Of a stretch of 64,000 bases of DNA, positions 38,756-45,910 are shown piece after piece. The notes below the pieces were generated by a model that saw nothing but the letters and a program-made list of their open reading frames with translations, was not told the DNA's origin and made no database searches. The DNA comes from Sphingomonas rubra (GTDB lineage Bacteria > Pseudomonadota > Alphaproteobacteria > Sphingomonadales > Sphingomonadaceae), in NCBI RefSeq assembly GCF_900115745.1, contig NZ_FOXP01000007.1:170593-234592 (forward strand), in the 5' to 3' direction. Position 1 is the stretch's first letter. The number at the start of each line of letters is the position of its first letter. The position numbers were made by a program, and so were the translations under genes.

Positions 38756-39820
38756 TCAGGCGGCCTGCAGTGACTGCATGTCGATGACGAAACGGTATTT
38801 CACGTCACTTTTCACCATGCGATCATATGCGGTGTTGATCTCGTCCATCCGGATCATCTCGATGTCGGCGGTGAGACCATGCTGGTTGCAGAAGTCGAGC
38901 ATCTCCTGTGTCTCGGCGATGCCACCGATCAGCGACCCGGCGATGGCGCGGCGGCGGAACACCAGGCCGCCGACCGAGGGCGAGGGGTGCGGCTCGGCGG
39001 GCACACCGACCAGGGTCATGGTCCCGTCGCGCTTCAACAGATTGACGAACGGATCGAGGTCGTGCGGTGCAGCGACCGTGTTGAGGATGAAGTCGAAGCT
39101 GTTGGCATGGGCGGCCATCTCGGCTTCGTCGCGGGAGACGATCAGGTCGCGGGCGCCTAGCCGCCGGGCGTCCTCGCGCTTGCCGGGCGAGGTGCTGAAC
39201 ACATACACCTCCGCACCCATCGCTGCAGCGATCTTGACGCCCATGTGGCCGAGACCACCCAGGCCGACGATGCCGACCTTTTGGCCCGGCCCGACCTTCC
39301 AGTGGCGCAGCGGCGAATAGGTGGTGATGCCCGCGCACAGCAAAGGTGCCACCGCGGCCAGATCGCGTTCATGGTGCGTCACCTTGAGGCAGAAGCCCTC
39401 GTCGACGACGATGTGATCGCTGTAGCCGCCAAAGGTATGGCCACCCAGCACCGGGTCCGGACCGTTGTAGGTGCCGACAAAGCCGGTGCCCTCGCAGTAC
39501 TGCTCCTCGCCATCGGCGCAGGAGGCGCATTGGCCACAGCTGTCGACCATGCAGCCGACGCCGGCGATGTCGCCGACCTGGAACTTGCTGACGTCCGCGC
39601 CGACCGCGGTCACCCGGCCGACGATCTCGTGTCCGGGAACGCACGGGTACAGCGTTCCTTCCCATTCGCCGTGCGCGGTGTGAAGGTCGGAATGGCACAC
39701 GCCACAGAACAGGATGGCGATCGCGACGTCCTTGGCGCCCGGATCACGGCGCTCGAAGCTGAATGGCGCGAGGGGAGCGGTCGACGATTTCGCGGCGTAG
39801 CCGTGAGTGGTGGAGGGCAT
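38756..39820 (-). CDS. Zinc-dependent NAD(P)H alcohol dehydrogenase (second YahK/CAD type)
   Basis: 354 aa from the ATG at 39820 (AAGGA 7 bp upstream). It has the zinc motifs FCGVCHSDLHTA, VPGHEIVGRV and CGQCASCADGEEQYC, and the Rossmann motif VGIVGLGGLGHMGVKIAAA, closely matching the enzyme at 26638-27696. It contains LIGGIAETQEMLDFCNQHG and KYRFVIDM near the C-terminus. It likely reduces aldehydes to alcohols with NADPH. Unlike its paralogue it stands alone, separated from other genes by repeat-rich intergenic DNA. Confidence 0.9.
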   Translation of the reverse strand: MPSTTHGYAAKSSTAPLAPFSFERRDPGAKDVAIAILFCGVCHSDLHTAHGEWEGTLYPCVPGHEIVGRVTAVGADVSKFQVGDIAGVGCMVDSCGQCASCADGEEQYCEGTGFVGTYNGPDPVLGGHTFGGYSDHIVVDEGFCLKVTHHERDLAAVAPLLCAGITTYSPLRHWKVGPGQKVGIVGLGGLGHMGVKIAAAMGAEVYVFSTSPGKREDARRLGARDLIVSRDEAEMAAHANSFDFILNTVAAPHDLDPFVNLLKRDGTMTLVGVPAEPHPSPSVGGLVFRRRAIAGSLIGGIAETQEMLDFCNQHGLTADIEMIRMDEINTAYDRMVKSDVKYRFVIDMQSLQAA

Positions 39821-40028
39821 GGTGGTCCTTGATGGAGCGAATGTCGGCCTCAAATGGGGTCGTGGCGGACTAGATATAACCCGTCTGGCCCACCGCACGC
39901 CATGTCAGCAGCCGTATCGCGTCCACGCCAGCGAACGTCCGCATCCAAACTATCAGGCCAATACCGCCGACATCGGCGTCACACCCAAAGCACCGCTCCG
40001 CGCTCACATCCATCCGGAAAATCGAAGC

Positions 40029-40087
40029 TGAACAAACGACCGGTTTCGGAAAGCGGCAGAGCGATCCTGAATGTCTGCTTCTGGGTC
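40029..40087 (+). repeat. 59-bp intergenic repeat
   Basis: TGAACAAACGACCGGTTTCG ... GAATGTCTGCTTCTGGGTC; full-length copy that best shows the consensus 3' end. In this copy GAAAGCGGCA and TGTCTGCTTC can pair to form a weak hairpin. It lies in the 596-bp stretch 39821-40416, which has no gene. Confidence 0.75.
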
Positions 40088-40213
40088 TTCGTAGCACCTA
40101 AGCCGCCCGTCGCGACATGGTCTACCTTCGCCGCTAACCGTGCGGATTGCGCTTCCGAAACGCGCAGCCTGTGGCGGTTCCGGCTTTCCCGTTTATCCGT
40201 CTTCACATGGTCG

Positions 40214-40255
40214 TTTCGGGAAAATGCATTCGGGAACAGATTTCGGGAAAATGTA
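40214..40255 (+). repeat. TTTCGGGAAA-type repeat, copy 2
   Basis: TTTCGGGAAAATGCATTCGG continuing GAACAGATTTCGGGAAAATG; matches 29715-29756 nearly base for base. It lies between a 59-bp repeat and the decayed DJ-1/PfpI gene. Confidence 0.5.
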
Positions 40256-40416
40256 CCCCTAAGGCGTCCGACAGCGCGATCGGCGGCCTGGCATTCCAGT
40301 CACAGGTTCGTTTCTGGGAACGCTGGAATGGCAGTAAATGATAGAACGTCGGCATTTGAGCCGGGCTGGTTTCGATCAAGAAGCGAGTGGCAACTCTCAA
40401 TCGAAACGGCTCCAAC

Positions 40417-40785
40417 ATGACCCTTCGCAGCGCCCGTGCCCGAACTATCCTGCTTTCCGCAGCGAGCCTCATCGTCGGTTGTGGCTCGGTCGCTACCGGC
40501 CCACATCGGCCGCGGCTCAGCAGCAGAGCGTCGCTGTACAAGCGGGCGATGAACGCATCACGCCCTACCATGCCCGCTTTGGTCGAACGCGGCCGGTTAT
40601 CGCAATCGTTGGGGAGAACAGCGGCACCGAGCTGACCGATTATGTCATTCCCTATGGCATCCTGCGCCAGGCTGATGCCGGCGAGGTCGTGCCTATCGCG
40701 ATCAAGCCCGGGCCGATGACGATGCGGCGGCGCTGCGTCTCCAACCGTCGTCACGGTAACGATCCATCTGACGCTGGCTTGAAGG
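40417..40785 (+). pseudogene. Decayed DJ-1/PfpI family protein with signal peptide
   Basis: From the ATG at 40417 one frame reads MTLRSARARTILLSAASLIV and GCGSVATG, a lipoprotein-like or secretion signal. The next frame then carries the body: ITPYHARFGRTRPVIAIVG, ENSGTELTDYVIPYGILRQA and GEVVPIAIKPGPMTM, matching DJ-1/PfpI proteins of the AraC-regulator type (GENAGTELTDFVIPYGVL). After PMTM the frame is lost; ALRLQPSSR is visible in another frame. At least two frameshifts and a missing C-terminal half show a pseudogene, ending around 40785. Confidence 0.6.
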
Positions 40786-40867
40786 CAGCAGTTCGGAAGG
40801 CACTCTCGAGCGGTGAGACAAAGCGCGAGGCAACCGCTAGAAGGATAGAAATGCCGTCAAAGGGGAT

Positions 40868-41734
40868 ATGATTATGGAAGACGGCTTTGCCGCCCTGTCG
40901 AAGATCGTCAGCGAGCGCGAGAGCGAAATCGTCGCTCACTGGCGGCAGCTGCTCGTCACGGCGTCGGGTGGCACGGGACGGATCAAGGACGCGGAGGTTG
41001 AGAAGCAGTGCCGCGACTTCCTGTCCGCGTTCGCGGCGGGGCTCGGTGCCGGCGCTACGGTCGCGACCGACCCTGCTTTCGACTCGGCTCGTGAATTGCT
41101 CGGCGGGGTATCGCAGTCACGCGCGAACCAGGGCTTTACCCCGACCGAGACCGCTACCTTCGTCTTCTCGCTGAAGGAGCCGCTCTTCGAGCAGGTCCGA
41201 GCGAGCTATCCGGACGATACCGCTCGTGTAGCAAGCCTGGGCTGGGACATGACCCAGATCCTCGACCAGCTCGGTCTATACACCATGGAGGTCTACCAGC
41301 GCAGCCGCGAGGACGTGGTTCGCCGGCAGCAGGACGAGATCGCTGAACTGTCGACGCCCGTTGTCAAACTCTGGGAAGGCATTCTGGCACTGCCGCTAAT
41401 CGGCACACTCGATTCCGCACGAACCCAGGTCGTCATGGAGAACCTGCTACAGGCCATCGTTGACCAAAGCGCTGATCTCGCGATCATCGACATCACCGGC
41501 GTGCCGACAGTCGATACGCTTGTCGCGCAGCACCTACTCAAGACGATCGCGGCCGCGCGCCTCATGGGTGCCGATTGCATCGTGTCCGGCATCCGGCCCC
41601 AGATCGCGCAGACAATGGTGCATCTGGGTGTCGAACTCGACGTCGTGTCGAAAGCGACGCTCGCCGACGCGTTGGCGCTCGCATTCCAGCGTACCGGGCG
41701 AACGGTCGTCCGCAAGGCCGTCGCGAAGGGCTGA
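40868..41734 (+). CDS. rsbR: RsbR-type stressosome sensor/STAS protein
   Basis: 288 aa. The N-terminal half (about 1-150) is an RsbRD-like all-helical domain (REVVTHWRQLL-like SEIVAHWRQLLVTASGG, then GFTPTETATFVFSLKEPLFE). The C-terminal half is a STAS domain with VVKLWEGILALPLIGTLDSA and ADLAIIDITGVPTVDTLVAQ, where Thr residues in ITGVPTVDT match the phosphorylated positions of RsbR. It forms the stressosome shell with RsbS, 5 bp downstream. The RsbT kinase is held and released by phosphorylation of these STAS domains. Confidence 0.9.
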   Translation: MIMEDGFAALSKIVSERESEIVAHWRQLLVTASGGTGRIKDAEVEKQCRDFLSAFAAGLGAGATVATDPAFDSARELLGGVSQSRANQGFTPTETATFVFSLKEPLFEQVRASYPDDTARVASLGWDMTQILDQLGLYTMEVYQRSREDVVRRQQDEIAELSTPVVKLWEGILALPLIGTLDSARTQVVMENLLQAIVDQSADLAIIDITGVPTVDTLVAQHLLKTIAAARLMGADCIVSGIRPQIAQTMVHLGVELDVVSKATLADALALAFQRTGRTVVRKAVAKG

Positions 41735-41739
41735 GCGAC

Positions 41740-42150
41740 ATGGACCGTATCCCAATCCTCAAGCTCGGCCGTGCGCTGCTCGTCAGCATCCAGGTCGACA
41801 TTCACGATCGACTCGCCAAGGCGCTGGAGGAGGACCTGTCCGAGCGCATCGTCGCGACCGGCGCGCGCGGCGTGATGATCGACATCTCGGGGCTGGAGAT
41901 CGTCGACTCGTTCATGGGCCGGATGCTGGACAACATCGCGGCCGTGTCGCGCCTGCTCGACGCCGACACCGTCGTGGTCGGCATGCGCCCGGCGGTCGCC
42001 ATCACGCTCGTTGAGCTTGGACTGTCCCTGACCGGAGTGAAGACCGCCCTGAACGTCGAGCGCGGCATGACGCTCATCGGCAGCGGCCAATACGAGGAAA
42101 TCGAAGGCGACGACGCCCCGGGGGGCGGCGATGAGCGCGACGAGGGATGA
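41740..42150 (+). CDS. rsbS: RsbS stressosome scaffold protein
   Basis: 136 aa single STAS protein from the ATG at 41740. It starts PILKLGRALLVSIQVDIHD as in RsbS. The phosphorylation segment is GVMIDISGLEIVDSFMGRML, with Ser in DISG and DSFMGR; RsbS of Bacillus is phosphorylated at the corresponding Ser by RsbT. The 3' end overlaps rsbT by 20 bp, indicating coupled translation. Confidence 0.92.
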   Translation: MDRIPILKLGRALLVSIQVDIHDRLAKALEEDLSERIVATGARGVMIDISGLEIVDSFMGRMLDNIAAVSRLLDADTVVVGMRPAVAITLVELGLSLTGVKTALNVERGMTLIGSGQYEEIEGDDAPGGGDERDEG

Positions 42151-42535
42151 CGTTTTGCCGATCAGGGAGTCGGACGATGTCGTCCGTGTCCGTCAGGCGG
42201 TCCGCGTCCAGGCCGTCGCGGCGGGGCTAGGCCTCGTCGACCAGACCAAGATCGTGACTGCCGCTAGTGAACTGGCGCGCAACACGCTGGACTATGGACT
42301 TGGCGGCACGGTTCGGATCGAGACGTTCACGGGCAATCCTCGGCGTGGCGTGCGGCTGACGTTCGAGGACAATGGCCCGGGCATTCCCGACCTCGAACGG
42401 GCGTTGACCGACGGCTATACAACGGGAGGCGGCCTCGGGTTGGGGCTCAGCGGCGCGCGTCGGCTCTGCAACGAGTTTGAGATAGAGTCGGTGGTGGGTC
42501 AGGGAACGCGCATTACCATCGCGCGGTGGAAGTGA
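42131..42535 (+). CDS. rsbT: RsbT serine/threonine kinase
   Basis: 134 aa GHKL ATPase. N box ASELARNTLDYGLGG, G1 box FEDNGPGIPD, and G2 box TGGGLGLGLSGARRLCNEF match RsbT. It phosphorylates RsbR and RsbS to release itself from the stressosome, then signals to a downstream partner. In genomes lacking RsbU, as apparently here, the target is often another output module; the hybrid kinase two genes later, with its own RsbT-like domain, is a candidate. Confidence 0.92.
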   Translation: MSATRDDVLPIRESDDVVRVRQAVRVQAVAAGLGLVDQTKIVTAASELARNTLDYGLGGTVRIETFTGNPRRGVRLTFEDNGPGIPDLERALTDGYTTGGGLGLGLSGARRLCNEFEIESVVGQGTRITIARWK

Positions 42536-42537
42536 CG

Positions 42538-43542
42538 ATGCGCCTGATCGAAGTTCGAGACGTTTCTCAGGTCGCGGAAGCCCGTCGCACAGCCGTGGCT
42601 TTAGCCGAGGCGCACGGGTTCGACGAAAGCGATGCAGGCAGGGTCGCGATAGTCGCAACCGAGCTGGCGACCAACATCCTCAAGCACGGTGATGGAGGCA
42701 ATCTCCTCATCGATAGCTTCGAGGATGCGTCCGGCGCCGGTATCGAGTGCTTGGCACTCGATACCGGCGCCGGCATGGCGGACGTCGCGCTGTCGATGAG
42801 GGACGGCCATTCCACCACCGGCACCGCGGGAAATGGGCTGGGCGCGGTTTCTCGAGGTTCTCACGTCACGGACATATACTCGGCACCGGGTTGCGGCACC
42901 GCGATCATGGCTCGCTTGCAAAAAGGCCGTCCCGGGCAAAATCGTGAGCGCGAACATTCCACCTATGGTGCCGTCAGCCTGCCGATGCGCGGCGAGGAAG
43001 CCTGCGGGGATGCCTGGTGCCGGAAAGACGATGGCAGCGGACCCACTTTCATGGTGGCGGATGGACTTGGCCACGGACCTCTTGCTGCACAGGCAGCACA
43101 CGCGGCAACACGTACCTTCCACGCCTCCAATGACGTACCTCCCAGCGAGATGCTCATAGCGATGCACGGCGCGCTGCGTCCGACCCGCGGGGCTGCGATC
43201 GGGATCGCCCACTTCGACCCGAGCGGACGACAGGTCGTCTTTGCCGGTGTCGGCAACATCGCCGCGACGCTCGTCGACACCGACAACGGCGTTCGGCGCA
43301 TGATCTCGAACAACGGCACCATCGGTCACATCGCGCGCCGGATGCGGGATTTCACCTATCCGATCACGACGACCACTCTGGTCATCCTGGCTTCCGATGG
43401 CTTGGCGACAAGCTGGGATCTGGCGTCCTATCCCGGCCTCACTTCTCATCATCCAGCCCTCATCGCCGGTGTGCTCTGGCGCGACTTCAATCGCGGCCGG
43501 GACGACGTGACGGTGTTTGTGGGCAGGATCGAGGTCGCATGA
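42538..43542 (+). CDS. RsbT-like ATPase fused to a PP2C (SpoIIE/RsbX-like) phosphatase
   Basis: 334 aa from the ATG at 42538 (GGAAG before it), 2 bp after the rsbT stop; a GTG at 42526 is less likely. Residues about 1-130 are a GHKL ATPase domain (VATELATNILKHGDGG, ALDTGAGMADVALSM). Residues about 150-334 are a PP2C/SpoIIE domain: GDAWCRKDDGSGPTFMVADG and LGHGPLAAQAA with metal-binding Asp, then LVILASDGLATSWD. By position it plays the RsbX role, resetting RsbR and RsbS. The added ATPase domain is found in some proteobacterial versions. Confidence 0.85.
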   Translation: MRLIEVRDVSQVAEARRTAVALAEAHGFDESDAGRVAIVATELATNILKHGDGGNLLIDSFEDASGAGIECLALDTGAGMADVALSMRDGHSTTGTAGNGLGAVSRGSHVTDIYSAPGCGTAIMARLQKGRPGQNREREHSTYGAVSLPMRGEEACGDAWCRKDDGSGPTFMVADGLGHGPLAAQAAHAATRTFHASNDVPPSEMLIAMHGALRPTRGAAIGIAHFDPSGRQVVFAGVGNIAATLVDTDNGVRRMISNNGTIGHIARRMRDFTYPITTTTLVILASDGLATSWDLASYPGLTSHHPALIAGVLWRDFNRGRDDVTVFVGRIEVA

Positions 43543-45395
43543 CGCCTACCCCGATCATGACGGTCGCATTGATCGAAGAGGCGGACATCGTTGCGGCGCG
43601 GCAGCGTGCGCGTCAAATCGCCGACCTGCTCGGTTTCGAGGCGCAGGACCAGACGCGGATCGCGACCGCTGTGTCCGAGATCGCGCGGAATGCGACCACC
43701 TACGGCGGGGGCGGGCGGATCGAGTTCGGCATCGAGAATGCCGACGTCCCAAGCCTCGTCATCCGCATCCGGGACAAGGGTCCCGGTATTGCGGACGTGG
43801 ATGCGATCCTGGAGGGGCGATTCCGAAGTACGAGCGGCATGGGCGTCGGCATCTCCGGGACCCGACGCCTGATGGACCGCTTTGAGTTCGACAGCCAGCC
43901 GGGGCGCGGTACGTCCGTCCTCCTTGGGAAACGGCTACCCAAGACGGTGAATTGGGTCAGCACTTCCAGGCTGGGCGAGATTGGGAAAGTGCTTGCGGCG
44001 ACGGGTGCGTCCGATCCGCTGGTCGAGGCTCGCACCCAGAACCAAGAATTGCTCCAGGCGCTGGCCGACCTCAAGGCCAAGCAGGACGAGAGTGAGCGGC
44101 TAAACGCAGAACTGGAAGAGACGAACCGCGGCGTGGTTGCCCTCTACGCTGAGCTTGACGAGAAGGCTGCGCAGCTATCCGCGCTCAATGGTCAGCTGGA
44201 AGGGCGCGTCGCCGCGGCGGTTTCGGAATGCCAACAGGCCAACGACGCCTTGCGCCAGAGCCAGAAGATGGAGGCGGTCGGGCAGCTCACTGGCGGCATC
44301 GCCCATGACTTCAACAATCTGCTCCAGATCGTCACCGGTAATCTGGAGATGCTCGTGCGGCGACTCCCGGCCGATGATGTCCGCCTGCGGCGGGCGGCGG
44401 ATAATGCGATGTCCGGGGCTCAGCGGGCGGCAACCTTGACGCAACGGCTGCTTGCGTTCGCCCGGCGCCAGCCGCTCGCGCCGAAGCCTCTCGACCCTAA
44501 CCACTTGGTCGAGGGCATGTCGGACCTCATGCGGCGAACGCTCGGCGAAACCGTGTCCGTCGACGTTCGGCTCGCTCCCGAGCTATGGAAAGTCGAGGCG
44601 GACGCCAATCAACTCGAGAATGCGCTTCTCAATCTTGCGGTAAACGCCCGCGACGCGATGGAGCCGGGCGGTACGCTGACGATATCGACGGCTAATGGCA
44701 TCATCGGGGAGGCGGACGCAGAGGACGACGCCACTCCTGGTCACTATGTTTCGTTGGCCGTCTGCGACACCGGAGCGGGCATGTCCGAGGCGACGATGAC
44801 CCGTGTGTTCGAGCCGTTCTTCACGACCAAGGAGGTCGGCAAAGGGACCGGTCTTGGTCTCTCGATGGTCTATGGGTTCGTCAAACAGTCCGGGGGGCAT
44901 CTCAGGATCGAAAGCGCACTTGATCGGGGTACGACCGTCACGCTGTACCTGCCGAAATTCACCGGTATCGCGCCTGCGGAAGAGCCGGTGGTCGTTGGTG
45001 AAACGGCGCCAGCCAAGCCAGGAGAGACTATCCTCGTCGTCGAGGATGATCCCGATGTCCGTGCTCATAGTTGTGACGTTCTGACCGAGCTGGGTTATGC
45101 GGTAACGGCGGTGGCGGATGGACCTGCTGCGATCGATGTGCTCGATGGCCCAGCCCGGATCGATCTCGTCTTCACCGACGTGGTTCTGACCGGCCCGATG
45201 AACGGCCGGGACATCGCCCAGCATGCTCAGACTGCGCGGCCCTCAACGCCGGTCTTGTTCACTTCCGGATACGCCCGGGAAGCCATCACTCACAATGCCC
45301 GCCTTGATGAAGGCGTTACCCTGTTGTCCAAACCATTTAACTACATCGACCTGGCGTCAGCGGTGCGTGCTGCGATCGACAAGGCAAACATATAG
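43539..45395 (+). CDS. Hybrid histidine kinase with N-terminal RsbT-like ATPase domain
   Basis: 618 aa, start overlapping the previous stop (ATGA). Residues about 8-135 are a second RsbT-like ATPase: [23 protein letters not shown] and [19 protein letters not shown] coiled coil (about 165-245) leads to HisKA with phospho-acceptor His256 in [11 protein letters not shown]. The HATPase domain has [22 protein letters not shown] and [15 protein letters not shown] receiver domain ends the protein ([10 protein letters not shown]; Asp547 in [11 protein letters not shown]). Both ATPase domains keep their N and G boxes, so the protein could link the stressosome to a phosphorelay directly. This is inference from the fusion and operon. 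Confidence 0.88.
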   Translation: MTPTPIMTVALIEEADIVAARQRARQIADLLGFEAQDQTRIATAVSEIARNATTYGGGGRIEFGIENADVPSLVIRIRDKGPGIADVDAILEGRFRSTSGMGVGISGTRRLMDRFEFDSQPGRGTSVLLGKRLPKTVNWVSTSRLGEIGKVLAATGASDPLVEARTQNQELLQALADLKAKQDESERLNAELEETNRGVVALYAELDEKAAQLSALNGQLEGRVAAAVSECQQANDALRQSQKMEAVGQLTGGIAHDFNNLLQIVTGNLEMLVRRLPADDVRLRRAADNAMSGAQRAATLTQRLLAFARRQPLAPKPLDPNHLVEGMSDLMRRTLGETVSVDVRLAPELWKVEADANQLENALLNLAVNARDAMEPGGTLTISTANGIIGEADAEDDATPGHYVSLAVCDTGAGMSEATMTRVFEPFFTTKEVGKGTGLGLSMVYGFVKQSGGHLRIESALDRGTTVTLYLPKFTGIAPAEEPVVVGETAPAKPGETILVVEDDPDVRAHSCDVLTELGYAVTAVADGPAAIDVLDGPARIDLVFTDVVLTGPMNGRDIAQHAQTARPSTPVLFTSGYAREAITHNARLDEGVTLLSKPFNYIDLASAVRAAIDKANI

Positions 45396-45910
45396 GAGCG
45401 TCAAGCCAACCGGCGTCCTCATTCCGAGGTAGGACAGTTTCACCCGTCACCACTCGCCACATTAAGCGGGCGGACGGCGCGCCGGACGTACCAAGAAGCC
45501 GCGAATCGGAATTTAACGCTGGGACGGGTGGTGGCATTCCGATTAAGGATCGCGCAAGCTGGCCCTTTGTGTTTCGCAATAGGGGGAAATGGTCGCGTCC
45601 GGCTCGCGTCGTCCCTTTTTTCCAGCACCTGACGGGATTTCGGGAAGCTGGGCGAATTCCCGAAATTCGATCCCTTGTGAGACAATTGCGGGCTATTAGC
45701 GTACGCTGGGAAAGCGTTTCTGCGATGACCCCGGCTATCCTGCGAACGCGGCTGTGCGCCGGGCATCCTGACGAGGGCATGGCGGTGCTGACCAAGCCCT
45801 TCAACGTCCTCGAATTCGGAACGACGGGTTGGCGAGATGATTACCGGCTGACCGGCAACGCGGAGGCAGACAAAGGTGACGCGTTAATAAATTACTAACA
45901 CCCCAATGCC
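45396..45910. other. 515-bp gap with a receiver-domain remnant and a hairpin
   Basis: No intact gene. At about 45728-45835 (plus strand) two frames together read GYPANAAVRRAS then DEGMAVLTKPFNVLEF, the end of a receiver domain like that of the preceding kinase ([16 protein letters not shown]). It is interrupted by a stop or frameshift and so is a remnant. At about 45643-45666 ATTTCGGGAA pairs with TTCCCGAAAT (10-bp stem). Nothing else was seen. Confidence 0.5.

Noticed and set aside
40203..40871. Antisense 183-aa and sense 177-aa ORFs in the 40.2-40.9 kb gap
   Set aside because: The sense ORF is explained as a frame of the decayed DJ-1/PfpI gene; the antisense ORF has no support.
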